Source: G963704535 sp963704535 (GTDB taxonomy: Bacteria; Chloroflexota; Chloroflexia; Chloroflexales; Roseiflexaceae). Taken from it: a stretch of 64,000 nucleotides of DNA. Under the pieces are notes generated by a model. It searched no databases. It saw nothing but the letters and a program-made list of their open reading frames with translations, and was not told the origin of the DNA. Positions 53,149-62,170 of the stretch are shown here, piece after piece. The stretch lies in NCBI GenBank assembly GCA_963704535.1, contig OY969916.1, positions 7,130,001 to 7,194,000 of the forward strand, written 5' to 3'. The first letter of the stretch is position 1. Every line of letters starts with the position of its first letter. A program made the translations under genes and the position numbers.

Positions 53149-55701
53149 TCAGGCCGCGCCCGTCAGCCGCCCGATGATCGCCTCCGCCAGCGCCTGCTCC
53201 TGGGCCATGCCGAGCTTGCGGCTCCACTCCAGCGCCTCGCGGGCATGATCCAGCGCGACGGCCGGATTGCCGCGCAGTTCTTCCAGCCGGGCAAGCCGTC
53301 GTCGCAGCGTGGTGATATAGCCCCTGCTCCCGGTATCCTTGAGCGCGGCGAGGCATTGATAGTAGAGCGCGGCAGCCGTATCGAGCTGTCCGAGCTTGCT
53401 CTCCACAAAGCCAAGGTTGCTCAACACGCCATGCAATCGGTCGACATTGGAAGATACGTCGTCATCCTCGGCCAGGAAGATATCGCGCGCGGCGAGAAAA
53501 TGCTGCCTGGCCGCAACCCAATCCTGCCCATCACGGGCCAACTTGCCATGCTCGTATTCCATGTCGGCGCGCACAAACTCCCGCTGCTCAACGGACAAGC
53601 TGGGAAGTAGTGCCTGTAACTCCTGAAAGCAGTGCTGCACTACCTCAAACACCTGACGCTTGCGCAGCATCTGCACGTACTTGATCAGCGCATAACACAG
53701 CAAGAAGGGTTCTTGGATTGTGCGGGCGATATTGATCGCATCCAGAAGACAGCGCTCCGCTTCGGCGTAATGACCCAGCAGGCTCAAGATGCGCGGCAGC
53801 GTCCGGGTCTGTATCGAGATGATCTGCTGATGGTCGCCGATAGCCCTGGCATAGTCCAATGCCACTTTTCCGAACTCCAGTCGGCTGCCCCACTGGCCGG
53901 TCATGTCATAATAGATCGACAATGCCGAGAGGATCGTCAGGAGCACGTCGAGCATGCCGGTTGCCAGCGACCAGCGCGCCAGCGTATCAAGATGCCATCC
54001 TTCTTGGAGCAGGTAACGCAGGCCGGCGTCCTTCCGGTAGAACTTGGCGTAGGGGCGCGCCAGTTCTGCCAGGCAACCAACCCAGCGCTCGCGCAGCTCC
54101 TGCTCTAGCTCGGATCGCCGCGCCAGCTCCTCCAGCGCGAAGCTGTGGGTCAGCGGCAGCAGCTTGAAGCGGTCGCCCTGCTGCTCTATGAGCGAGAGCT
54201 GGAGCAGCTCGGCCAGCCCGTCGTCGCGCCCGACTACATCGTCGCCCAGACCGGCGACCTCGCCCAGCATCTGGCGGCTGACGCTGCGCTCGAATAGGGC
54301 CAGCGCCAGCAGCAGCCGGTAGGCGTCGCGCCTGCGGATGCGCTCGACGCTCTCGGCGAAGCAGAAGCGCGCGATGTCGCTGTGGCCGCTGCCCAGCCGC
54401 CGCAGCACCGACTCGACGCTGTGGCCCAGGCTCATCAGGCCGATGCTCCAGACGATCGCCAGCGGGATGCCGCCGCTGCGCCGGTACAGGTCGCTCTCGG
54501 CGGCGGTCGGCAGCTCGACGCCCTTGCGCGTGACCTCGACCATCATCAGCGCCCGCGCATCCGGCTCGGGCATGCCGCTGAGCCGGATGGCGTAGGCGAT
54601 GTCGATGCGGTGGCGCGTGGTCACGATCACCTTGGTCGGGTCGGGGATCTCGCGCAGGAAGCTCAACAGCTCCTCGTCATCGACCGTCTCCAGGTTGTCC
54701 ACGATCAGCAGGGTGCGCTGCGCCGCCAGGATGCGCTCAACCAGCCCGCGCTGCTGGGCTGCGTCGGCCTGGGGGATCGCCGGGTGCTCCAGCACGGTCG
54801 CGATCTCGCGGTACAGGTCGCTCAGGGTGTTGAAGGTCTGCTGGCGCTGCTGGATGCCGCCGGCGGTCAGTAGCGTGCGCTTGGCCGAGACCCACACGAT
54901 CGCGTCGAAGCGCTCGCCGGCGGGCAGCGCCGCGTAGCCGTCGCGGTAGCGGTAGGCCAGCTCCAGCGCCAGCGCGCTCTTGCCGACGCCGCCGATGCCG
55001 TCGAGCGTGACCACGAAGTGGCGGCTGCGCGGGTGGGGCAGCAGAAGCTGGGTCAGCCGCTCCAGCTCGGCCTGGCGCCCCACGAAGCGGGTGTAACTGC
55101 GCTGCGGCAGGTTGTGCCAGGGGCGCAAGCGCTCGGCTAGGGGCGGTGCAGGCAGAGCCGGCGGGGGCGGCGCGGCGGCGATCTGCCGCAGGTCGTCGCG
55201 CAGGCCGTGGATGCTCTGCGCCAGCGCCGAGGTGTGCGTGGCCATGGCGCGGCTGCTCTCGGCGCTGATCTTCTGGAACGCCAGCCCGTACAGCTCGCGG
55301 AGCTGCGGGATGTAGAGCACCTCCTGGCCGAGGTAGTCCAGGAAGGCCTGGACCGCCGCGTCGACCCGCGCCCGATCGACCTGTTCCGGCAGCACATCGG
55401 CGAACGACCGGCGCACGGTTGCGACCGCCTGGGCGGGGTCGTGGAAGGGGCGGGCCACCAGATCGTGGAGCGCGGCGCGGACGCTGGGCAGATCGGCGAA
55501 GCGCGTTTGCTGCGTGAGCGCGTCGGCCAGCTCGGCATCCTGCGCGCGGTACTCCTGGGCGAAGCGCTGCTCGGCCCGCGTCACGGCGGCGGCCAGCGCG
55601 CCTCGCAGCATGCGCCGGTCGAGCTTGTGCTCCACGGTCTCGCCGAGCACCTCACCGACCATTTGTCCAAGGACGTTGGCGAGAAATTCCGCAACGATCA
55701 T
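53149..55701 (-). CDS. NB-ARC/TPR STAND ATPase (bacterial NLR-like)
   Basis: 850 residues from ATG 55701 (MIVAEFLANVL; a TTG 12 bases upstream is less likely). Residues 1-190 are an all-helical N-terminal region (TVEHKLDRRMLRGALAAAVTRAEQRF) of unknown effector type. The NB-ARC domain follows: FVGRQAELERL, Walker A DGIGGVGKSALALELAY, RTLLIVDNLETVDDEELL and GGIPLAIVWSIGLMSLG. Then come a winged helix and about eight TPR-like helical pairs. STAND proteins of this layout act as ligand-triggered signalling or anti-phage sensors. No separate effector gene is evident, so its role is inferred. Confidence 0.9.
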   Translation of the reverse strand: MIVAEFLANVLGQMVGEVLGETVEHKLDRRMLRGALAAAVTRAEQRFAQEYRAQDAELADALTQQTRFADLPSVRAALHDLVARPFHDPAQAVATVRRSFADVLPEQVDRARVDAAVQAFLDYLGQEVLYIPQLRELYGLAFQKISAESSRAMATHTSALAQSIHGLRDDLRQIAAAPPPPALPAPPLAERLRPWHNLPQRSYTRFVGRQAELERLTQLLLPHPRSRHFVVTLDGIGGVGKSALALELAYRYRDGYAALPAGERFDAIVWVSAKRTLLTAGGIQQRQQTFNTLSDLYREIATVLEHPAIPQADAAQQRGLVERILAAQRTLLIVDNLETVDDEELLSFLREIPDPTKVIVTTRHRIDIAYAIRLSGMPEPDARALMMVEVTRKGVELPTAAESDLYRRSGGIPLAIVWSIGLMSLGHSVESVLRRLGSGHSDIARFCFAESVERIRRRDAYRLLLALALFERSVSRQMLGEVAGLGDDVVGRDDGLAELLQLSLIEQQGDRFKLLPLTHSFALEELARRSELEQELRERWVGCLAELARPYAKFYRKDAGLRYLLQEGWHLDTLARWSLATGMLDVLLTILSALSIYYDMTGQWGSRLEFGKVALDYARAIGDHQQIISIQTRTLPRILSLLGHYAEAERCLLDAINIARTIQEPFLLCYALIKYVQMLRKRQVFEVVQHCFQELQALLPSLSVEQREFVRADMEYEHGKLARDGQDWVAARQHFLAARDIFLAEDDDVSSNVDRLHGVLSNLGFVESKLGQLDTAAALYYQCLAALKDTGSRGYITTLRRRLARLEELRGNPAVALDHAREALEWSRKLGMAQEQALAEAIIGRLTGAA

Positions 55702-55787
55702 GTCGTGCTCCAACCGCTTAGAGTCTGTTTGAAGTAGTGACGGGTTGGGGTGGTATTATACCTTACCAACCCGAAGGCAGCCCGCTC

Positions 55788-56060
55788 CTACCCACCTCCA
55801 ATCACCGCCGCGCCATCAAACGCCGCCGGATAGCGCGTGACCACCGCGTCCACGATCGCCTCGCCGATGGCCCAGAAGCCCCGTTCGGCCCGTAGTTCTG
55901 TCGCCGCCCACGACCAATGCCATGCCCGATGCTCATCTTGCCAGAGTGTCAGCCCTTGCGCGCTCAACTCGTCGAGCACCAGCCCCAAGTGGCGCAGGAG
56001 CATGTAGCTGATCGCCCCGGCATCCGGCGTGCATAAGGGCGTCGGTCGTTGCTCTCCCAT
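55788..56060 (-). CDS. Hypothetical small protein
   Basis: 90 residues, start ATG 56060 preceded by AGGAGG nine bases upstream, so it is probably expressed. Trp-rich middle (LWQDEHRAWHWSWAATELRAERGFWAIGEAI) and no membrane segment. I do not recognise it. It is divergent from the XRE regulator gene. Confidence 0.65.
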   Translation of the reverse strand: MGEQRPTPLCTPDAGAISYMLLRHLGLVLDELSAQGLTLWQDEHRAWHWSWAATELRAERGFWAIGEAIVDAVVTRYPAAFDGAAVIGGG

Positions 56061-56322
56061 ACGCTCAACCTCCTACGGGCGTAAAAAAGCCCGCGTTAAG
56101 GCGGCAATGCGGCAGCGAGGCCATGTGATACAATGGCCTTGCAGTGGCGCGTTGACCGCCAGTGCGACGCCCTGCGCGCGGGAGCCATCCGCGCGCAGGG
56201 CACTCCTGAGCATACACTTGGCTCTACCGTGTGCTCTGCAAGATGCTTCTCTTCTGTACGTCTATAGGCGTAAATATATCATATTGGTACGAGCGCGTCA
56301 AGCCCGCTCACAAGAGGTTCAG

Positions 56323-56586
56323 ATGGGGCGCTTTGGAGCAAAACTGCGTATTTTGCGGCAGCAGCGCGGGATGACACTGCGCGAGTTAGCAGATGCGCTT
56401 GGCTTCCGATCGCATGGATTTGTAGGTGATTTGGAAAGTGGACGCAAACATCCCTCGCTCGATCTGGCCGTGCGGATTGCCGATTTCTTTGGTGTCGCAC
56501 TTGACCGCCTGGCACGTGACGATCTTGAGCTTGATGATGGTGAACTAAACCAGGATGGTAAATCAACCAGTGGAAGAGCGGGATGA
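56323..56586 (+). CDS. XRE-family transcriptional regulator
   Basis: An 87-residue protein from ATG 56323 (AAGAGG upstream); the longer frame from 56029 reads non-coding sequence. HTH_3 domain: KLRILRQQRGMTLRELADALG, FVGDLESGRKHPSLDLAVRIADFFGV. The acidic tail ends SGRAG. It could regulate the MazEF pair behind it or be the antitoxin-like remnant of another module; no toxin partner overlaps it. Confidence 0.85.
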   Translation: MGRFGAKLRILRQQRGMTLRELADALGFRSHGFVGDLESGRKHPSLDLAVRIADFFGVALDRLARDDLELDDGELNQDGKSTSGRAG

Positions 56587-56690
56587 GCAAAGCCACGAGT
56601 GCTTCACTTGGAGCGCTCAAGGCTTGACGGCCACTACCTATGTGATTACAATGTGGCTACATTACTACGACTATACACTGAGAGGCACCT

Positions 56691-56957
56691 ATGGAGACGG
56701 TGATTAAGGCACGCATTGTCAAAATTGGGAACTCGCAAGGAGTCCGTATTCCCAAATTGCTGCTCGATCAGCTCGGTTTTGGAACTGAGGTCGAAATCAT
56801 CGTGCAGCAGAATAATCTCGTGATTCGCCCCATCCACCATCCACGCCATGGCTGGGAAGAGCAATTTCGTGAGATGGCCGCGCGAGGGGATGATCAGCTC
56901 CTCGACGGCGATATTGTCAGTCTTACGGCCTGGGATGACGAGGAGTGGGAATGGTGA
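56691..56957 (+). CDS. MazE/AbrB-family antitoxin
   Basis: 88 residues with a SpoVT/AbrB swapped-hairpin N-terminus (IKARIVKIGNSQGVRIPKLLLDQLG, then VEIIVQQNNLVIRP) and a Trp/Asp-rich tail (SLTAWDDEEWEW) that would thread into the toxin. It overlaps the toxin gene start, the usual translational coupling of mazEF. Autoregulation through the AbrB domain is expected. Confidence 0.88.
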   Translation: METVIKARIVKIGNSQGVRIPKLLLDQLGFGTEVEIIVQQNNLVIRPIHHPRHGWEEQFREMAARGDDQLLDGDIVSLTAWDDEEWEW

Positions 56958-57274
56958 TCGAGCGGTTCGATGTGTATCTGGTGGCGCTTGACCCAACGGT
57001 TGGACGTGAGATTCAGAAAACGCGACCGTGTGTGGTGATCTCGCCGGATGAGATGAACCGCACGATTGCTACGGTGATCCTGGCTCCGATGACGACGCGC
57101 GAACATTCCTACCCGTCGCGGGTTGCCTGTCACTTTGAAGGGAAAGAGGGCCAGATCGTTCTTGATCAGCTTCGTACGGTAGACAAGCGCCGTCTGCTCA
57201 AGCGTCTTGGGCGGATCGCGCCCGCGACCCAACAGGATGTTCTGCGAGTCTTGGCTGCGCTATTCGCCCCGTGA
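56951..57274 (+). CDS. MazF/PemK-type mRNA interferase toxin
   Basis: 107 residues from ATG 56951 (GTG at 56945 is an alternative). Family pattern: FDVYLVALDPTVGREIQKTRPCVVIS, the TVILAPMTT strand, and GQIVLDQLRTVDKRRL with the conserved Asp/Arg near the active site. It cleaves mRNA at short specific sequences (family knowledge). Its antitoxin overlaps it upstream. Confidence 0.88.
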   Translation: MVIERFDVYLVALDPTVGREIQKTRPCVVISPDEMNRTIATVILAPMTTREHSYPSRVACHFEGKEGQIVLDQLRTVDKRRLLKRLGRIAPATQQDVLRVLAALFAP

Positions 57275-57291
57275 TCCCTCATTAGGATGCG

Positions 57292-57591
57292 ATGATCATG
57301 CCAATCGCTCACGACGTGACGCCGGAAGAAATTGATCTCGGTCTGGAGGCAATCGCCCGGCATCCCAAAGGGGCATACGAGATCAGGCGTCCCCCCGGCG
57401 AGGCGTACAGTCTTACAACTCCCGCCGGGCGATCGGTCTACATTAACTTCATTCGACCTGGAGATCTGCCATTGGAGGCGATCTACCGCACCTGGATCGT
57501 CCAGTTCGCTGGGGGAACGGTGGCGCGCGTCCTGTATTTTCGGTCGCGGCGTGGGGCAGCCGGCGATGACACGCTCCCGGATGACGATTGA
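57292..57591 (+). CDS. Hypothetical protein
   Basis: 99 residues (ATG 57292 or 57298). Pattern DVTPEEIDLGLEAIARHPKG, then two beta-rich stretches (YSLTTPAGRSVYINFI, TWIVQFAGGTVARVLYF). No membrane segment and no family recognised. It lies 17 bp after mazF and 6 bp before the start region of the next hypothetical gene, so these may form one unit. Confidence 0.6.
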   Translation: MIMPIAHDVTPEEIDLGLEAIARHPKGAYEIRRPPGEAYSLTTPAGRSVYINFIRPGDLPLEAIYRTWIVQFAGGTVARVLYFRSRRGAAGDDTLPDDD

Positions 57592-57615
57592 GAATGTGTG
57601 CCTACGCGAGGTGTT

Positions 57616-58149
57616 ATGGAGATCATCTTTACCCGGACCGGCGAGCGCAGCTATACGACTGTCGTGGTACGGGATGATCGGGTCACCATCCGGGTGCCGA
57701 GCTTTGACCGCCCGGCGTGGCTGCCCCATGATCTGGCCCATTATGTTGTCGAGCGCGCGCTCGGCCTCAGGCAGGGCTTCTGGGGTCGCGTCGCTGCGGG
57801 CGCTGTGTTTCCTGGGATGACCGTGGCCGGCGGCCGGCAGCCGCCCCACGCCGCCGCCCGATCACAGGCGGTCATCCGAGCGGCGGGGCAGCAGGGAACC
57901 GAGGCGGAGGTGTTGGTTGGGGTTCTGGTGGACATAACCCAGCAGAGGTTAGAGAGCGACGGGCCGACCGCGCACGGACTGGTAGCCGACGCATGGCGAT
58001 CAGACCATCCTGAGCGGGAGCCGCCGCGCGCCGATGAGGTGCGGCAGGTCTGCGCCGCGCTGCGTGAGGCCCAGGAGCAGTGGCACGATTTAGCCGTTGG
58101 GCACAGCATAACGGTCACGTGGCCGGGTGATCGATCGCGCAAGCGATAG
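57616..58149 (+). CDS. Conserved hypothetical protein with a PHDLxHYVVE motif
   Basis: 177 residues from ATG 57616 (GAGGTGTT upstream; the frame opens at 57598). It begins MEIIFTRTGERSY, a beta-rich N-terminus, then PAWLPHDLAHYVVERALGLRQGFWG. I believe this HDLxHYVVE stretch recurs in a family of unknown function, but cannot name it. It ends GHSITVTWPGDRSRKR. No toxin signature is visible. Confidence 0.65.
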   Translation: MEIIFTRTGERSYTTVVVRDDRVTIRVPSFDRPAWLPHDLAHYVVERALGLRQGFWGRVAAGAVFPGMTVAGGRQPPHAAARSQAVIRAAGQQGTEAEVLVGVLVDITQQRLESDGPTAHGLVADAWRSDHPEREPPRADEVRQVCAALREAQEQWHDLAVGHSITVTWPGDRSRKR

Positions 58150-58158
58150 ACGGTCGCT

Positions 58159-58233
58159 TCGGGGATTGGAGATTGGAGATTAGAGATTGATTGAGGCGTC
58201 CCAATCTCCAATCTCCAATCTCCAATCTCCCAG
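58159..58233. repeat. Inverted pair of GGAGATT heptamer arrays
   Basis: GGGGATT, GGAGATT, GGAGATT, AGAGATT on the left and four AATCTCC heptamers on the right around GATTGAGGCGTCCC form a hairpin. It starts 10 bases after the 58149 stop. Confidence 0.88.
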
Positions 58234-58319
58234 CCAGCCAGCCGTCGCCGGCGCACCGCCGTAGGCGCGCGCTCTGCTGCCGAGATCGCCGCCAATGGCT
58301 ACGTGCCGACGCCGGGGCG

Positions 58320-58433
58320 CTGGAGGCCAGGATGGCCCGGCTGACGGCGACGCTCAAGGCGCAGTTCGCCGAGGGCGCGCGGCTGGAGCAGGTGATCGCG
58401 GAGAACCTGGCGCGGCTAGGGTATGAGCTGTAG
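58320..58433 (+). pseudogene. Remnant resembling the C-terminus of a type I restriction methylase (HsdM)
   Basis: The last 35 codons (ARMARLTATLKAQFAEGARLEQVIAENLARLGYEL) resemble the C-terminal helix of N-6 adenine methylase subunits, which typically end E-x-x-R-L-E-x-x-I-x-x-N-L-x-x-L-G-Y. Nothing upstream fits such a protein and no start belongs to it. It may mark a lost restriction system at this accessory spot. Confidence 0.4.
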
Positions 58434-58434
58434 G

Positions 58435-58845
58435 TCACGGGTTGGGTAAGATGATCGAACGCACATCAAGACCGGGGATGCCACGAAAATGGTTGGGATT
58501 GTGTGTGACGAGTGGCATGGTGTAGCGGAGCGCGGTTGCGGCAATCCAGCCATCTTGTAAGTCAATCGATGCTCCGAGCGCCTGTCGTTCAGCCCGCAGC
58601 CGACCCCAAGCGCGGCACAGATCGAGGTCGGGCGGAATAAGGAGGTAAGTCGTAATCGCTTGTTCGAGCTGCCCCATGCGCGGCATGCCCCACTTGCGCG
58701 CCACCGCCCATTGGTAGAGTTCGGCGGCAGTCATAAACGAAATGGCAAGCCGATTGCCGCGCAAGATTGGAGCATATGCGGCGGCGCGGGTGTCGCGTTT
58801 GAGGATGAATGATACAATATTGGTATCAAGCAGCAGGGTGCTCAT
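58435..58845 (-). CDS. VapC-type PIN-domain toxin
   Basis: A 136-residue PIN ribonuclease with the acidic triad pattern: Asp in LLLDTNIVSFIL, Glu in MTAAELYQWAV and Asp in SIDLQDGWIAATAL, plus VTHNPNHF in the C-terminal strand. VapC toxins cleave tRNA or rRNA. Its start overlaps the stop of the upstream antitoxin gene by four bases. Confidence 0.88.
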   Translation of the reverse strand: MSTLLLDTNIVSFILKRDTRAAAYAPILRGNRLAISFMTAAELYQWAVARKWGMPRMGQLEQAITTYLLIPPDLDLCRAWGRLRAERQALGASIDLQDGWIAATALRYTMPLVTHNPNHFRGIPGLDVRSIILPNP

Positions 58846-59141
58846 CGCGGTAGCTCACGGTCGGCGCGGCGCTGCTGCTCAACATAAGCGTTGATGTCGT
58901 CGGCGCTCTCATCTTCCGGCCAGAAATCGGCGGCTAACACGTCGAGGTTGGTTATGACTGGTGGCTGCTGTTCGGCGATCAGCTCATCGAGTGTGCGCCC
59001 GCGCAGAAATGCGCTCGACTGCGTTTCGAGTGTTTCGGAAAGCGTGAGCGAGCGGGCGACCGCTTCGATCAGTTGGTACTTTTCGCGTGGTGAAAGCGCT
59101 TGCGCCGCTTCGATGGCGCGTTGGAGCGTGGGTGTTGTCAT
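58842..59141 (-). CDS. Antitoxin of the VapBC-type pair
   Basis: A 99-residue protein with an N-terminal LQRAIEAAQALSPREKYQLIEAV, as in small ribbon-helix or Phd-like antitoxins that precede PIN toxins, and a C-terminal acidic tail (LAADFWPEDESADDINAYVEQQ) suited to bind and inhibit VapC. It overlaps the toxin gene (ATGA). No named antitoxin family is certain. Confidence 0.75.
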   Translation of the reverse strand: MTTPTLQRAIEAAQALSPREKYQLIEAVARSLTLSETLETQSSAFLRGRTLDELIAEQQPPVITNLDVLAADFWPEDESADDINAYVEQQRRADRELPR

Positions 59142-59364
59142 CGGGGCCTCGCTTTCGCTGGTTGTGTCGCCGTTATTGTACCGGGTGCGCTGGGGACTCG
59201 CAAGGAGGCGCTTACCGGCGTTTTGTAGTGGCGGCGTGACCCTCCGGCGCGGGCGGCACGTCGCGTAGGGCGGCCAACTGCGCCGGCACCGTCGGGACCG
59301 CCAGCCGACCGAATGGCCACAATAGCAGAAGTATCAGCAGCCAATTTGAGAAAGCCATGCCTCA

Positions 59365-60540
59365 ATGACATCCGAAACAACCCTGCCGTCATCGCCGCAT
59401 CTGCGTCCCGCGCGCCTTGCCGTCGCCGCGATCTTCTGCCTCAACGGGCTGGCCCTCGCCAATTGGATCGCCCGCATCCCGGATATCAAGCAGCAACTTG
59501 GGCTGAACGACCAACTGCTGGGTCTGGTGCTGTTCTTTGCGGCGGGCGGGGCGCTGCTGGCCCAGCCGACGGTGGGCTGGCTGATTAGCCGCGTCGGCAG
59601 CCGCCGCATGACCACCCTGATGGTGGTTGCCTTCTGCCTATCGGTCATCCTGCCGGGCCTGGCGGCGGATGTGCCCACGCTGATGGGCGCGCTGTTCATC
59701 CTGGGCGCCTGCAATGGTGGCCTGGATGTGGCCATGAATGCCCAGGCGGCGCTGGTCGAGCAGCGCTACGACCGGCCGATCATGAGTTCGTTCCATGGTC
59801 TTTGGAGTATCGGCGGCCTGCTGGGGGCCGCGCTGGGCGGGCTGCTGGCCACGTGGGGAGTGGCGGTAGGCGTCCACCTATTTGGCGTTGCGCTCGTCAT
59901 CACGAGCATCGCGCTGCTCGCCACCCGCTGGTTGCTGGCGGATGCGGGCGAGCATCACGATGCCGGCCCAAGCTTCGCACTGCCCCCCCGCGCGCTGCTG
60001 CTGCTGGGGTTCATCGCGTTCGGCGTCCTGCTGTGTGAGGGGGCGATCGCCGACTGGAGCGCGGTCTACCTGCGCGAGAGCCTGCACAGCACTCCGGGTA
60101 TCGCGGCGACCGGGTACGCGGTCTTTTCGCTGCTCATGGCCGCCGGGCGGCTGACAGGCGATGGGCTGGCGCTCAGGCTTGGGCCGGCCTGGGTGGTGCG
60201 GGGCGGCGGTGCCCTGGTGGCGCTGGGGATCGGGCTGGCGATCGTGAGTGGCGTGCCGCTGATCGCGATCGTGGGGTTCGGCCTGATCGGCGCGGGCCTG
60301 GCGTGCAGCTTTCCGCTGCTCCTCAGCGCGGCGGCGCGCACGCCGGGGGTCGCCGCCAGCACGGCGATTGCGGCGATCGCGACGACCGGCTACACCGGCT
60401 TTCTTGTCGGCCCGCCGCTGATCGGCACGCTGGCCGAGGCCGTGACGCTGCGTGGCGCGCTGGGGCTGCTGGGCCTCGTGGGCGTGCTGGTTGCCGTGTT
60501 TGGTGGGGTGGTCCACCATACTCCTCATGGCCGTTCATAG
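59365..60540 (+). CDS. Major facilitator superfamily transporter
   Basis: A 391-residue protein with about twelve hydrophobic helices. The N-half signature is LNGLALANWIARIPDIKQQLG, then VGWLISRVGSRRMTTL (loop 2-3 motif), and MNAQAALVEQRYDRPIMSSFHGLWSIGGLLGAALGG, a stretch typical of the YbjJ/fucose-permease-like MFS group. The C-half repeats the pattern (GDGLALRLGPAWVVRGG). The substrate is unknown. It ends 16 bases into the convergent amidohydrolase gene. Confidence 0.88.
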   Translation: MTSETTLPSSPHLRPARLAVAAIFCLNGLALANWIARIPDIKQQLGLNDQLLGLVLFFAAGGALLAQPTVGWLISRVGSRRMTTLMVVAFCLSVILPGLAADVPTLMGALFILGACNGGLDVAMNAQAALVEQRYDRPIMSSFHGLWSIGGLLGAALGGLLATWGVAVGVHLFGVALVITSIALLATRWLLADAGEHHDAGPSFALPPRALLLLGFIAFGVLLCEGAIADWSAVYLRESLHSTPGIAATGYAVFSLLMAAGRLTGDGLALRLGPAWVVRGGGALVALGIGLAIVSGVPLIAIVGFGLIGAGLACSFPLLLSAAARTPGVAASTAIAAIATTGYTGFLVGPPLIGTLAEAVTLRGALGLLGLVGVLVAVFGGVVHHTPHGRS

Positions 60541-62093
60541 GCCAGCTCGCCCGCCACGTAGGTCTGCTCGACGACCAGGCTGAGCAGATCGTCGGGCGCG
60601 GTAGTCAGCGGGTCGCCGCTGAGCACCGCCAGGTCGGCCCACTTGCCGCTGCTGATGCTGCCGCGATTCTGCTCGTCGCCGCTCAGGATGGCCCCCGCCT
60701 GCGTGTAGGCCCACAGCGCCTCGGCTGGGCTGATCGCCTGGTTCGGGCCGAGCGGCACACCGGCGTGGTCGCGGCGGTCGATCGCTGATTTGAGGCCCAG
60801 CAGCGGGTTGTCGTCGGCCACTACCGGCGCGTCAGTGCTCAGCGCTACCGTCAGGCCGGCGTCGATCATGCTGCGTACACCGTAGGCGCGCGTGTAGAAG
60901 TGCTCGGGCATGTAGCGCCGGAAGGTCGCGCCCATCGCAGGCAAAAAGACCGTCTGCGTGGCGACCATGGCGCTGATCGCGCGCAGGCGCGCGAGCTGCT
61001 CGGGCGTGGGCAGGGCCAGGTGCTCGATCCGGTGGCGCATACCCGACCGGCGCTGCTCCAGCAGCTCGTAGATCTTGAGCACCTGCTCGATCGCCACGTC
61101 GCCATTGGCGTGCGTGCCAATGCGCAGGCCGGCGCTGTGGGCCTCCCACATCGAGTCGGCCAGGTCCTCGTCTTCCCAGATCATCACGCCTCTGGTCCCG
61201 GTCTCGCGGTACGGGGTTGAGATCGCCGCCGTCGCGCTGGTCATGCCGCCGTCGGCGAAGAACTTCACGCTATCGACACGCAGCATATCGCTCAGATAGA
61301 CCTCGGGCAGCGGGAAGCGTACATCGCCGCTGCGCCGGCCGGCGAGCAGATTCAGGCGCACCCGCAGGGCACCACGCGCGTCCATCGCGCGGTACACCAG
61401 GATCTGGTCGGGCGATACATCGGGGTCGGTTGTGCTGGTGATGCCCAGGCTCAACTGGTGGCGCTGCGCGGCGACGATCGCCGCCTCGACCAGATCAGAG
61501 CCAGGCGCAGGGATCAGGTGTGCCACCAGCGCCATCGCGGTCTCTTGCAGAATGCCGGTCGGCGCGCTGTTGCCATCGCGAACGATCACGCCGCCGGGTG
61601 GGTTGGGGGTGGCCGCGTCGATGCCAGCCAGGCGCAGCGCCAGGCTGCTGGCCACTGCGATATGCCCGCAGGTGCGCGTCACCAGGATCGGGTGCGCCGT
61701 GCTGGCCTGGTCGAGGTCGTGGCGGGTCAGGTGGCGGCCTTCGGGCAGTTGCGCCTCATTGTAGCCAATGCCTTGGACCCAGCTGCCAGGGAGCTGCGAT
61801 TGCGCGCGGGCGGCCAGGCGTTCGACGATCGCCGGGATGTTCGGCGCAACGTGGATGCGCGTATCGACCAGGCTTGTCAGCAGCATGCCCAGCCAGGACA
61901 CGTGTATATGGGCGTCGTTGAAGCCGGGGATCAGCGTACGCCCTCCCAAGTCGACGTGGCGCACCCCCGGGCGCTCCAGCACGGAGCGCGCGCCAATCGC
62001 GGCAATGCGGCCGTCGTCACCGACCAGCACTGCCTCGGGATTGGGCAGGCTGGGGTCGACGGTGTGGATGATCCCGTTCGAGAATAGTAGCAT
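60525..62093 (-). CDS. Amidohydrolase family 3 protein (YtcJ-like)
   Basis: 522 residues from ATG 62093 (TTGGAGGGCG upstream). A metal-dependent hydrolase of the YtcJ/NfdA group: GGRTLIPGFNDAHIHVSWLG with the paired His ligands, GIGYNEAQLPEGRHLTR, RIGTHANGDVAIEQVL, GMRHRIEHLALP and ALSTDAPVVADDNPL with the catalytic Asp. The C-terminus (GKWADLAVLSGDPLTTAP) closes the composite barrel. Substrates in this family are formamides or N-acyl compounds and are seldom known. No signal peptide. Confidence 0.9.
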   Translation of the reverse strand: MLLFSNGIIHTVDPSLPNPEAVLVGDDGRIAAIGARSVLERPGVRHVDLGGRTLIPGFNDAHIHVSWLGMLLTSLVDTRIHVAPNIPAIVERLAARAQSQLPGSWVQGIGYNEAQLPEGRHLTRHDLDQASTAHPILVTRTCGHIAVASSLALRLAGIDAATPNPPGGVIVRDGNSAPTGILQETAMALVAHLIPAPGSDLVEAAIVAAQRHQLSLGITSTTDPDVSPDQILVYRAMDARGALRVRLNLLAGRRSGDVRFPLPEVYLSDMLRVDSVKFFADGGMTSATAAISTPYRETGTRGVMIWEDEDLADSMWEAHSAGLRIGTHANGDVAIEQVLKIYELLEQRRSGMRHRIEHLALPTPEQLARLRAISAMVATQTVFLPAMGATFRRYMPEHFYTRAYGVRSMIDAGLTVALSTDAPVVADDNPLLGLKSAIDRRDHAGVPLGPNQAISPAEALWAYTQAGAILSGDEQNRGSISSGKWADLAVLSGDPLTTAPDDLLSLVVEQTYVAGELAYERP

Positions 62094-62170
62094 CGCGCCC
62101 TCCAACTGCGGCGAGGATTGGTTGGGTCCTATTATACCAAGTCGAGAATGCTATCGAGACCACTCACGCT

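Noticed and set aside
58191..58319. N-terminal part of the open frame ending at 58433
   Set aside because: It reads heptamer repeat and Arg-rich shadow sequence; only the last 35 codons look like a protein remnant.
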